In this document: piece by piece, positions 44,862 to 53,382 of the stretch
Numbering within the stretch: position 1 is the stretch's first letter
Layout of the letters: each line of letters begins with the position of its first letter
Source: Citrobacter europaeus
GTDB lineage: Bacteria; Pseudomonadota; Gammaproteobacteria; Enterobacterales; Enterobacteriaceae
Direction of reading: 5' to 3'
Assembly: GCA_020099315.1 (NCBI GenBank)
Contig: CP083650.1
Coordinates: 1,240,001-1,304,000 of the forward strand
DNA: 64,000 nucleotides
The notes under the pieces: model-generated
The model's database searches: none
What the model was told of the DNA's origin: nothing
What the model saw: only the letters and a program-made list of their open reading frames with translations
Made by a program: the position numbers and the translations under genes

Positions 44862-47800
44862 TTACCAGCTATAGCGCAGATTAAAACTCCCGTTGAGATC
44901 GCGGTAGTCGTTATTACCTTTCTGACCTGCCGCCTGGACGCTGACGTTCCACTGGCTATTGAGATTCGCCTGAATTCCCACTTTTAGCTCGCTGCGATCG
45001 GCAGGAAGATCCTGTTTTACCGTTGCGTTATCAAATGATACGGCCAGATCGTCGGTGGAGTGTAGCCAGTTAATCTCTGCGAATGGCCGGACAGTTGCAT
45101 CGACGAATGAAAGCTGGCTATCAATTCGCAGACCAAGACGTGTGGTCCAGCTATCGCCATTTTGCCCGTCTATGCGTGTACCATTTGTCTCAACGCTATC
45201 TGCCTCGTAGCGTTGCCAGATAACCTGCGCCTGTGGCGTCAGGCTTACTGTGTTAGCGCTGCTCATATTCATGTCGTAGCGATAACCGCTTTCCAGCGAA
45301 ATCGCGTGAGCCAGGGAGTCGTAATGCGTTGAACCGGCATTGCCATTCTCGACGCTGTTATTGTAGAAGCCATACTGATACCACGTATCAACATACCAGC
45401 CGCGATGTTGCCGGGCATCAGAGAACCAGGTGGCATACGCGCCAAGATTGTAACCGTCGATATCGCCTGTGGCTGTAAACTGACTGCCATCCGCGCCACG
45501 ATTTCCGGTGCTGTCGGTACTGCCGTCAAGGTAACTGGCCATCAGGCCAAACGTGATGCTTTGCTGATCATCGCGCCAGGTTGCAAGGTCGCTGCCAAGC
45601 TGAAACTGGGTGTAATCGCTGTCTATGTCGATATTGCCGTTTACAGCCGATGTGTCCGTTTTTCCGCCTTTCATTCGCGCCCAGACGCTTCCTTCGGCCG
45701 AGCGGTACTGGCTCCCTTCACGATCGAACAGCGTTTGCATCTGCAGGCTACGCGCCAGCCATTGGTTGCCCAGATAAGCGCCTATATCGGCGCGATATTG
45801 TGGATTTGTCGGGGTAACGTCGCTACCGCCGTCATCAGGATCGACCGGTGTGACGTCGCTGCCGCCGTCATCAGGATCGACCGGTGTGACGTCGCTGCCG
45901 CCATCGTCAGGATCGACCGGTGTGACGTCGCTGTCATCAGGATCGATCGGAGTGACGTCATCATCCGGGTCGTCGGGTGTTTCTGCTTTGGAACGCAAAT
46001 ACCAGCTTTCGTTATCTTCATACAGACGATACTCATACAGGCCGATTTGAATCTGATTACCAAGAGAAAACGCGTTATCTGATGACACCCCACCGACGTC
46101 AACAATCTCGATACCTTGATCGGTATATGCACCCACGCCATCCACATTATTGATGTAGAGCGTGGTGCTGCCGTTTACATTACCCGAGACAATGAGCTGG
46201 TCGGTTGGTGAATTATCATCGCCCAAACTGGCGTTAAGTGAGAGCTGACCGCCGTTGCCCGTGTAGTCGCCGTTGATGATTAACGCATTCCCGGGAGTCG
46301 AACCACTGCTGCGGATTACGCCCTGGTTGGTCACATTGCCATTAACGATCAACTGGCTGTCTGGCGTTGTGCTATCGCCAAAACTTAGCAGGCCGAGGTT
46401 ATTCACCGCGCCGTTGATTACCCCGTTGCCGCCGAGGGTGGCTCCGGCTTTGACATTGACGCTCTGTTTGCTGCCTTCAGCGCCGATAGCGCCCGATTCA
46501 GTCAACCACAGCGTTCCCTGCTGAATGTCTGTGATTCCGCTCCAGGTATTCTTTGCGGTAAGGGTGAGCGTGCCGTCTCCTTTTTTGGTCAGACTTTTAC
46601 CGTCCCATCCAGTGGTGGCGTTGGGTGAGGTATCTGCCAGCAACCCATTGACGGTAAATGTCTGGCCCGCGTCAAGGGTAAACGTACCGTGTGCAGGCGT
46701 AGAGACCGCGGCGGAGTCTCCGGCGTACCAACTGAGCCCCACGCCCAATTCATATTGGGTATTATCAAGGGCGTTAACCTGACCAGAAATCGCGATATAG
46801 TCGGGCAGGGTATCCGGATCGGTTGAGATCGAAGCGAAATCGCTCACGATTGCGGAGTCGGCATCAATTAGCGTAACCGTGTCGATGTCTGCCAGTTGAT
46901 TGTCTGAGGTCAGCGCGTTGAGATCCAGCGCATTACCCGAATTGCTGATGTGTAGATCGCCGCCGGGATTAACCTGTCCGCCGGTAATTAGCGGGTTAGC
47001 GGACCGACTGGCCAGCGCCGCGGCGCTTAAATCGACGCTGAGAATACTGCTTTCTTTCAGCGTGACCTCGTCAGCATGCACGGTGCTGTAAGTTCCGGCT
47101 GCGTGGTCTGCCGCCAGCTCAAGGGTTCCTGCGTTAGTCAGCGTCGTGAGCGTGGAATCATCGGTAACCCGCCACAGGCTCTGGTCGGCAAGGTTAAGGT
47201 TGAGGATTGAATCAATACCCTGGTCGTTGAAGCTTTCATTAACCGAGGTTGCCCCGGCGAAATAAGAACCCGCGTCCATATTGAGGTTGATATATCCCCA
47301 GCCGCTGTTAACGATGTCGCCGGTTATGGTCATTTTCCCTGAGCCATTTACCGTCCCGCCAGGTAGAACATTCCCGCCCGAAGAAACTTTCGGATTCCAG
47401 ATGGCAACGCCGCCGTCGGCGATAATGGTGGTATCGCCCGTCAGATTCACGATACCGCCATCTTGCACTATCACACCGTAACCACTGCCGTTAGCGCCGG
47501 TCATATCAATAGTCAGGTTATCACCATTGATGATGCCTGCATGGGTAAAATCCCCATCGCCGATAGCCCAAAGACCGTAAGGATCGTTACCGCTCATGAT
47601 GATATCCGTATTGGATATATTGATCGTCGCGCCGCTGTATTGGGCTGATGCGCCATAGCCGTTCACCGCGTAGATAGTGTTTCGCTGCCCTGCTGAACCG
47701 TTGAAATTTATGGTTGTCGGGGCGCTGTAGGGGGTGTTGGCCACAATACCGTTGGTTGTGTGGCCTGTGGAATTTCTTCCATCAATAGTGCTGCCTTCGC

Positions 47801-49199
47801 CAATGTTGGCGACGGCAGCATGCATGCTGCTCATTAGTGTAAGGGCGGTGGACTGCGCGGTCGTGACGGTCAGATTTTTGGCATTGAATTCACTGTATCC
47901 TCGGCCGGTCAAGTAAATTGTGGATGCAGTCCCGTTTGCGCTAATGGCGCTGTCTGACCCTAAATCAACCACGCCGCCTTCTATTCGAAGCCCTTCCGTC
48001 TTCTGGCCGGTGACGTCAAAGGTGAGATTGTTGGCCTTTACTGTCCCGATGGCATCATCTTTGGTGGTTGCTGAATAATCATCAACAATCATCCCGTATC
48101 CTTCGGAGAAACCGTGCACGGTAATGGTGGAATCATTGCCAAAATCCACGTTGCCGCTGATGTCCGCGCCCGTACCTTTTGCGCGCTCGGTAGAGGTTGT
48201 GGAAAGGGTGATATCAAGGCTATCTGCCGTAAAATAACTTTGTGAACCAGAAACGAGTCCATATGCCGTACCTCCAGGCATTGAGAGCGTAATTGCGCTG
48301 TTCTTGCCCAGATCAACTTGGCTGTATTGCCCCTCCTGGATACCATAAATCGTGGTGCCTGTTCCTGCCTCTGATACGGTGAAATCAATGTTCAGCCCGT
48401 TCGCGTTAACCTGGGTGTTTTTTCCAAGATAGAGCGCGCTGCCGCCGGCTGTGCCGCTGGTTAATTCTATGCGGCTGTCATCCCCAAAATTGAGCGTGGT
48501 ACCGTTTGCCCAGTATGTGTCGATACCGACGGCCTTACCGGTTGCTTCGGTGTTAACCTGGATTATTCCAGCATTCATGGTTAACGTATTATTGTCGTCA
48601 TAGAAATAGACACCCGTCGCATTACCATTTTGGGATTCGGTGACAATTTTACTCTTGTTGCCGAAATTCAGCGTGGCGTTTTCTGTATGAACGTTAATTC
48701 CGTAAGCATCTTTTTTACTAATGGTATTAATTGATATATTATCGGCGTTTATATTTGTACCTGGACTGGTGTTGTTAATATAAAGACCTGTGGTTGATGC
48801 TGTTTTCGCCGTTCCTGTGTCCGTAACGTTAATCTGTGTGCCGTTACCTAAATTATTACTGGCGCTGTTATCAAGCTTTACCCCAACAGAGCCACTATCA
48901 CCAGTAACGTTAATGGTGGCTTTACCATTAATTTGTACGCCTTGCCCCCCTGAGGACAGGCTTTCGATACCCGTGGTGCCATCAACAGACGTCACTGTAT
49001 CGCCATCATTTAAACTGATGGTTTCACCGCTAAGCGGACCGTAGTCGCTGGCATGAACGCAGTTTGCCGTTAATCCAACCACCGATAACACCAGGCCCGC
49101 GACGGTTGCGCGGACCCGATGATCGCCCTGCGAGAGTTCTGAAGTCACCACAAACATATTTCTGGCGATATTCCAGACGATGCGATAGCATTTATTCAT
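44862..49199 (-). CDS. Autotransporter adhesin (type Va), complete
   Basis: 1445 residues. The N-terminus MNKCYRIVWN...FVVTSELSQG is an ESPR followed by a hydrophobic signal core with cleavage likely after VHA (about residue 49). Passenger residues ~50-1070 are Ser/Thr/Asn/Gly-rich with repeated inI-x-GDxSxI and NxxNGxxI beta-helix turns. A Pro/Asp-rich linker (~1072-1130) is built of SDVTPVDPDDGG repeats. The final ~300 residues are an autotransporter barrel (GSVWARMKGGKTD, then repeated aromatic strands) ending NLRYSW with terminal Trp. There is no protease or esterase triad, so adhesion or aggregation is the likely role. It sits between entH and cstA, where E. coli has nothing comparable. 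Confidence 0.92.
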   Translation of the reverse strand: MNKCYRIVWNIARNMFVVTSELSQGDHRVRATVAGLVLSVVGLTANCVHASDYGPLSGETISLNDGDTVTSVDGTTGIESLSSGGQGVQINGKATINVTGDSGSVGVKLDNSASNNLGNGTQINVTDTGTAKTASTTGLYINNTSPGTNINADNISINTISKKDAYGINVHTENATLNFGNKSKIVTESQNGNATGVYFYDDNNTLTMNAGIIQVNTEATGKAVGIDTYWANGTTLNFGDDSRIELTSGTAGGSALYLGKNTQVNANGLNIDFTVSEAGTGTTIYGIQEGQYSQVDLGKNSAITLSMPGGTAYGLVSGSQSYFTADSLDITLSTTSTERAKGTGADISGNVDFGNDSTITVHGFSEGYGMIVDDYSATTKDDAIGTVKANNLTFDVTGQKTEGLRIEGGVVDLGSDSAISANGTASTIYLTGRGYSEFNAKNLTVTTAQSTALTLMSSMHAAVANIGEGSTIDGRNSTGHTTNGIVANTPYSAPTTINFNGSAGQRNTIYAVNGYGASAQYSGATINISNTDIIMSGNDPYGLWAIGDGDFTHAGIINGDNLTIDMTGANGSGYGVIVQDGGIVNLTGDTTIIADGGVAIWNPKVSSGGNVLPGGTVNGSGKMTITGDIVNSGWGYINLNMDAGSYFAGATSVNESFNDQGIDSILNLNLADQSLWRVTDDSTLTTLTNAGTLELAADHAAGTYSTVHADEVTLKESSILSVDLSAAALASRSANPLITGGQVNPGGDLHISNSGNALDLNALTSDNQLADIDTVTLIDADSAIVSDFASISTDPDTLPDYIAISGQVNALDNTQYELGVGLSWYAGDSAAVSTPAHGTFTLDAGQTFTVNGLLADTSPNATTGWDGKSLTKKGDGTLTLTAKNTWSGITDIQQGTLWLTESGAIGAEGSKQSVNVKAGATLGGNGVINGAVNNLGLLSFGDSTTPDSQLIVNGNVTNQGVIRSSGSTPGNALIINGDYTGNGGQLSLNASLGDDNSPTDQLIVSGNVNGSTTLYINNVDGVGAYTDQGIEIVDVGGVSSDNAFSLGNQIQIGLYEYRLYEDNESWYLRSKAETPDDPDDDVTPIDPDDSDVTPVDPDDGGSDVTPVDPDDGGSDVTPVDPDDGGSDVTPTNPQYRADIGAYLGNQWLARSLQMQTLFDREGSQYRSAEGSVWARMKGGKTDTSAVNGNIDIDSDYTQFQLGSDLATWRDDQQSITFGLMASYLDGSTDSTGNRGADGSQFTATGDIDGYNLGAYATWFSDARQHRGWYVDTWYQYGFYNNSVENGNAGSTHYDSLAHAISLESGYRYDMNMSSANTVSLTPQAQVIWQRYEADSVETNGTRIDGQNGDSWTTRLGLRIDSQLSFVDATVRPFAEINWLHSTDDLAVSFDNATVKQDLPADRSELKVGIQANLNSQWNVSVQAAGQKGNNDYRDLNGSFNLRYSW
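45814..45951. repeat. 36-bp tandem repeat in the autotransporter linker
   Basis: Three near-identical 36-bp units (45814-45849, 45850-45885, 45886-45921) and a 30-bp shortened unit (45922-45951), each encoding SDVTPVDPDDGG or, in the last, SDVTPIDPDD. Units differ at few bases, mainly silent ones, which suggests recent expansion. All are whole codons, so copy-number change would vary linker length without frameshift. Confidence 0.9.
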
Positions 49200-49697
49200 A
49201 ATTTATATCCTTATACGGCCATCCTGAACAACCTGGCGCTGAAAAAATTCTGCTTAATTAATTTTATTTTTTATATGGATGATTTTGTCATTAAAACTGG
49301 TGATGCGGATATATTCTTTGCTTTAAAATCGGTGGTTAAAATGAAATAAAGCACTAACTGCATACAAAATCAGGATAGTCTGAATCCATAAATGTATTAA
49401 CCGTATAAATTGAGAAGTTCAGGTTAATATTGTTAATAAATATCCTTATTGATAATAAAAATATTAAGTGACTCGCTCTGCATCATGCCGGGAGGAGATG
49501 TGGACAAAACATTGAGGGGTTGGCACATAGCGCGCAATTTTTTCAGTTGTCTCTGCGTTGATAGTGATCAAGTTAACAATACAATGTAAAAAATCAGTGA
49601 TATATCCGCTTTACATGGTTGTCAGGTTGTTAAATCAAGAAAAGATGTTATAGAAACAAAATGTAACATCTCTCTGACCAGGATAACGGATACAACT
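49200..49697. other. AT-rich region between the autotransporter gene and cstA
   Basis: 498 bp with no ORF of note. It must carry both divergent promoters. I saw no consensus CRP site, although cstA is CRP-activated in E. coli; AGTGATATATCCGCTTTACA (49591-49610) is at best weak. The cstA leader part is listed separately. Confidence 0.5.
49680..49692 (+). promoter_or_regulatory. Candidate CsrA sites at the cstA ribosome-binding region
   Basis: Two GGA motifs (AGGAT and CGGAT) lie within 20 bp upstream of the cstA ATG, the first in the Shine-Dalgarno position. E. coli cstA mRNA is repressed by CsrA bound at such sites, so the same control is plausible. Confidence 0.5.
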
Positions 49698-51803
49698 ATG
49701 AACAAATCAGGGAAGTACCTCGTCTGGACATTGCTCTCCGTAGTGGGAGCATTTGCCCTCGGCTATATCGCATTAAACCGTGGTGAACAGATCAACGCGT
49801 TGTGGATAGTCGTGGCGTCGGTCTGTGTCTACCTAATCGCTTATCGTTTCTATGGCCTGTACATTGCGAAAAATGTACTGGCGCTGGACCCGACGCGTAT
49901 GACGCCAGCCGTGCGTCATAACGATGGTCTGGACTATGTTCCTACCGATAAAAAAGTGCTGTTTGGTCACCATTTTGCGGCGATTGCCGGAGCAGGTCCG
50001 TTAGTTGGACCTGTGCTGGCGGCGCAAATGGGCTATCTGCCAGGTATGATCTGGCTGCTCGCCGGGGTAGTGCTGGCGGGGGCGGTACAGGATTTCATGG
50101 TGCTGTTTGTTTCTACCCGTCGCGATGGTCGTTCCCTTGGCGAACTGGTGAAAGAAGAGATGGGCCCTACGGCGGGCGTCATTGCGCTGGTGGCCTGTTT
50201 TATGATCATGGTGATTATCCTTGCGGTACTGGCGATGATCGTCGTGAAAGCGCTAACCCACAGCCCGTGGGGCACTTACACCGTCGCGTTTACCATCCCG
50301 CTGGCGATCTTCATGGGGATTTACCTGCGTTATCTGCGCCCGGGCCGCATTGGTGAAGTGTCGGTCATCGGTTTGGTATTCCTGGTGTTTGCTATTATTT
50401 CCGGCGGCTGGGTCGCTGAAAGCCCGACCTGGGCGCCGTACTTTGACTTTACCGGAGTACAGCTGACGTGGATGCTGGTGGGCTACGGCTTTGTCGCTGC
50501 CGTGCTGCCGGTGTGGCTGCTGCTGGCGCCGCGTGATTATCTTTCTACTTTCCTGAAAATCGGCACCATTGTTGGTCTGGCGGTAGGGATTCTGATCATG
50601 CGTCCGACGCTGACCATGCCTGCGCTGACTAAGTTTGTTGATGGTACTGGCCCGGTCTGGACCGGTAACCTGTTCCCGTTCCTGTTTATTACCATTGCCT
50701 GTGGCGCGGTATCGGGCTTCCATGCGCTGATCGCTTCCGGTACCACGCCGAAGATGCTGGCGAATGAAGGGCAGGCCTGCTTTATCGGCTACGGCGGGAT
50801 GCTGATGGAATCCTTTGTCGCCATCATGGCGCTGGTTTCTGCGTGTATCATCGATCCGGGCGTGTACTTTGCGATGAACAGCCCGATGGCGGTGCTGGCT
50901 CCGGCGGGGACGGTTGACGTAGTCGCTTCTGCGGCGCAGGTGGTCAGCAGTTGGGGCTTTGCCATTACGCCGGACACCCTGCATCAAATCGCCAATGAAG
51001 TCGGTGAACAATCCATTATCTCCCGTGCAGGCGGAGCGCCGACGCTGGCTGTAGGGATGGCGTACATTCTGCACGGCGCGCTGGGCGGTATGATGGATGT
51101 GGCGTTCTGGTATCACTTCGCCATTCTGTTTGAAGCGCTGTTTATTCTGACGGCGGTAGATGCTGGTACACGTGCCGCGCGCTTTATGCTGCAGGATCTG
51201 CTGGGCGTGGTGTCACCGAGTCTGAAACGTACCGATTCGCTGCCTGCGAACCTGCTGGCTACAGCGCTGTGCGTGTTGGCCTGGGGTTACTTCTTGCACC
51301 AGGGGGTGGTGGATCCACTGGGCGGTATTAATACTCTGTGGCCGCTGTTCGGTATTGCCAACCAGATGCTGGCCGGTATGGCGCTGATGCTCTGTGCTGT
51401 GGTGTTGTTCAAGATGAAACGTCAGCGCTACGCATGGGTGGCGCTGGTGCCAACGGCATGGCTGCTGATTTGTACCCTGACCGCTGGCTGGCAGAAAGCG
51501 TTTAGCCCGGATGCGAAAATCGGCTTCCTGGCTATCGCCAACAAGTTCCAGGCGATGATCGACAGCGGCAACATTCCGGCGCAGTACACCCAGTCGCAGC
51601 TGACGCAACTGGTATTTAATAACCGACTGGATGCGGGACTGACCATCTTTTTCATGGTGGTCGTTGTGGTGCTGGGTCTGTTCTCCATCAGAACTGCGCT
51701 GGCAGCGCTGAAAGAGGACAAACCGACGTCGAAAGAAACGCCGTACGAACCGATGCCTGAGAATGTCGAAGAGATCGTGGCGCAGGCGAAAGGCGCGCAC
51801 TAA
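49698..51803 (+). CDS. cstA: Carbon starvation protein A (pyruvate/peptide transporter)
   Basis: 701 residues, the E. coli CstA length, about 16-18 membrane segments. Inner-membrane transporter induced by carbon starvation, implicated in peptide and pyruvate uptake. GHHFAAIAGAGPLVGPVLAAQMGYLPG is the family signature; GFHALIASGTTPKMLANEGQ is also conserved. The charged C-terminal tail (KEDKPTSKETPYEPMPENVEE) is cytoplasmic. ybdD follows 63 bp downstream behind a hairpin, as in E. coli. Confidence 0.97.
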   Translation: MNKSGKYLVWTLLSVVGAFALGYIALNRGEQINALWIVVASVCVYLIAYRFYGLYIAKNVLALDPTRMTPAVRHNDGLDYVPTDKKVLFGHHFAAIAGAGPLVGPVLAAQMGYLPGMIWLLAGVVLAGAVQDFMVLFVSTRRDGRSLGELVKEEMGPTAGVIALVACFMIMVIILAVLAMIVVKALTHSPWGTYTVAFTIPLAIFMGIYLRYLRPGRIGEVSVIGLVFLVFAIISGGWVAESPTWAPYFDFTGVQLTWMLVGYGFVAAVLPVWLLLAPRDYLSTFLKIGTIVGLAVGILIMRPTLTMPALTKFVDGTGPVWTGNLFPFLFITIACGAVSGFHALIASGTTPKMLANEGQACFIGYGGMLMESFVAIMALVSACIIDPGVYFAMNSPMAVLAPAGTVDVVASAAQVVSSWGFAITPDTLHQIANEVGEQSIISRAGGAPTLAVGMAYILHGALGGMMDVAFWYHFAILFEALFILTAVDAGTRAARFMLQDLLGVVSPSLKRTDSLPANLLATALCVLAWGYFLHQGVVDPLGGINTLWPLFGIANQMLAGMALMLCAVVLFKMKRQRYAWVALVPTAWLLICTLTAGWQKAFSPDAKIGFLAIANKFQAMIDSGNIPAQYTQSQLTQLVFNNRLDAGLTIFFMVVVVVLGLFSIRTALAALKEDKPTSKETPYEPMPENVEEIVAQAKGAH

Positions 51804-51821
51804 TATTCTCTTAACCAACGA

Positions 51822-51844
51822 GCCCTCTCCTGAACGGGGAGGGC
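51822..51844 (+). terminator. Hairpin between cstA and ybdD
   Basis: GCCCTCTCC / GGGGAGGGC, 9-bp stem with one non-Watson-Crick position, then GTTTGT. It may attenuate read-through into ybdD. Confidence 0.5.
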
Positions 51845-51866
51845 GTTTGTACGACAGGGAAACACT

Positions 51867-52064
51867 ATGTTTGAAACGCTCTCCAAAGCTGGGAAATATT
51901 TAGGTCAAACCGCCCGATTAATGATAGGTGTGCCGGATTACGACAACTATGTTGAACATATGCGCGTCACGCATCCGGACCAGATGCCAATGACCTATGA
52001 AGAATTTTTCCGCGAGCGTCAGGATGCGCGCTATGGGGGGAAAGGCGGCGCGAAGTGCTGTTAA
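51867..52064 (+). CDS. ybdD: Small protein YbdD (YbdD/YjiX family)
   Basis: 65 residues, identical in length and nearly in sequence to E. coli YbdD (KAGKYLGQTARLMIGVPDYD, GGKGGAKCC at the end). Members are encoded directly downstream of CstA-type transporters and are proposed partners or regulators of them. It is cytosolic, with a terminal Cys pair. Confidence 0.94.
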   Translation: MFETLSKAGKYLGQTARLMIGVPDYDNYVEHMRVTHPDQMPMTYEEFFRERQDARYGGKGGAKCC

Positions 52065-52070
52065 TTTTTT

Positions 52071-52149
52071 GCCGGATGCGCTGACGCTTATCCGGCCTAC
52101 AACAATGCTTTGACCGTAGGCCTGATAAGGCGAAGCCGCCATCAGGCAA
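52071..52149. repeat. BIME: two REP units between ybdD and hcxA
   Basis: GCCGGATGCGCTGACGCTTATCCGGC (52071-52096; arms GCCGGAT..., ...ATCCGGC) followed by a second, inverted unit from GTAGGCCTGATAAGGCG to GCCATCAGGC. A classical bacterial interspersed mosaic element between convergent genes. Confidence 0.85.
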
Positions 52150-52161
52150 CCCGCACCCTAA

Positions 52162-53250
52162 TCACACCGTAAACGACTCTACCTTTTCGAACGCTGCGCG
52201 CAGGGTCTGCGGCGTTAACGTTACCGGCAGCGCGTGAATGGACTCCACAGGGCGCAGAGTGTGCGCGATAACCTTATCGAGTTCGACGCGGTTATTGATG
52301 TTCACTTCCAGTTGAGCTAATCGGGTTGGCAGGTTGAAGCGCTGATAAGCGGTAATCAACTGCGCCAGCACATCATCTTGTCCCAGCAGCGCGCTCTGCA
52401 CCAGTATGCCGTACGCCACTTTGGTGCCGTGTAAAAACTTCTCCGTTTGCGGGAGGACGGTCAGGCCATTGTGTACCGAATGCGCGGCCGCCACGCGGGT
52501 ATAGCGCTCGCCCAGACCGCCAACCATGCCGCCTCCGGCAATAATAGCATCCACCACATCGCAAAACGTTCGGCTTAGCGTGCCTTGTTGTTTGTCTGCC
52601 AGCGCCTGCTCGCTGCTTTCCAGCAGGACGTCGCGGATCGTCTGCGCAGCATGGATACCCAGACGCACGGTAAGCGGCAGGGTTTCCGGTTGAGGTGCGA
52701 GCACGACGGCCTCGTACCATTTCGCCAGCGTGTCGCCAATCCCCGCCAGTAAGTATTCTTCTGGCGCATGGAGAACGATCTCGGGTTCTACCAGTACGAG
52801 GAAGTTGGCATCCGCGAAAATTTCAAAATGTAGCGCCTGTCCAGCATCGTTATACCAGACGGAGAGCGGTGTCCAGGCGGCGCAGGTCGCCGCGATAGTA
52901 GGAATACCGACAAAAGGCAGACCCAGACGACGGGCCAGCGCTTTGGCCGTGTCGAGCAATGTTCCGCCGCCCACGCCAATCACCACGCTGCGATTCTCTC
53001 CTGACTCTTTTGCCAGTTGAGCGACATCTGTTTCACTGCAATGACCCGTAAACAGCAGACGTTTAGCCCCGGCAAGATGAAAGGCCTCTGGCAGATAAGG
53101 TCGGGCTGCATCGATGGCGCGCTGACCATATACCCAGACGGCGCGTGAGAGTTGATCCCCGGTGAAAAAATCGTTGAGTCTCGACAGGCTGCCGGGATGG
53201 GAAAAATAGTTGGCCGGGCCGGTGACGACGCGAATCTCGGTATTACTCAT
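52162..53250 (-). CDS. hcxA: Hydroxycarboxylate dehydrogenase A (YbdH)
   Basis: 362 residues, the E. coli YbdH length. Iron/zinc alcohol dehydrogenase family related to glycerol dehydrogenase; GVGGGTLLDTAKALARRLGLPFVGIPTIAATCAAWT is the cofactor-metal core, and GGLGERYTRVAAAHSVHNGL supplies His ligands. The E. coli enzyme reduces 2-oxoacids such as 2-oxobutyrate and 2-oxoglutarate with NADPH. It is divergent from ybdL across a MetJ box, linking both to methionine metabolism. Confidence 0.94.
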   Translation of the reverse strand: MSNTEIRVVTGPANYFSHPGSLSRLNDFFTGDQLSRAVWVYGQRAIDAARPYLPEAFHLAGAKRLLFTGHCSETDVAQLAKESGENRSVVIGVGGGTLLDTAKALARRLGLPFVGIPTIAATCAAWTPLSVWYNDAGQALHFEIFADANFLVLVEPEIVLHAPEEYLLAGIGDTLAKWYEAVVLAPQPETLPLTVRLGIHAAQTIRDVLLESSEQALADKQQGTLSRTFCDVVDAIIAGGGMVGGLGERYTRVAAAHSVHNGLTVLPQTEKFLHGTKVAYGILVQSALLGQDDVLAQLITAYQRFNLPTRLAQLEVNINNRVELDKVIAHTLRPVESIHALPVTLTPQTLRAAFEKVESFTV

Positions 53251-53299
53251 GTTGTGTTGTCCTTTTGGCTGTCCTGTCCAGGCAGGTTATTTTTATATA

Positions 53300-53315
53300 G
53301 ACGTCTGAACGTCTT
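53300..53315. promoter_or_regulatory. MetJ operator between hcxA and ybdL
   Basis: AGACGTCT (53300-53307, exact met-box consensus) followed directly by GAACGTCT (6 of 8). Tandem 8-bp met boxes are the MetJ-SAM binding form. It lies in the 132-bp divergent promoter region; both genes are reported as MetJ-regulated in E. coli. Confidence 0.85.
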
Positions 53316-53382
53316 GATTGCCAAATACTAGCATCGTGCTATAGTGGCTTCAACCACAACATCACATGCTGGGATAACTATA

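Noticed and set aside
45814..45951. Possible CRISPR-like direct repeats
   Set aside because: Units are contiguous with no unique spacers and encode an in-frame peptide repeat.
45405..46082. 225-residue plus-strand ORF opposite the autotransporter barrel
   Set aside because: Its apparent repeats (RIDRCDVA) are just the reverse translation of the linker repeats.
50253..51116. 287-residue minus-strand ORF opposite cstA
   Set aside because: Low-complexity His/Arg/Gln-rich translation with no motif; a shadow of the transmembrane coding sequence.
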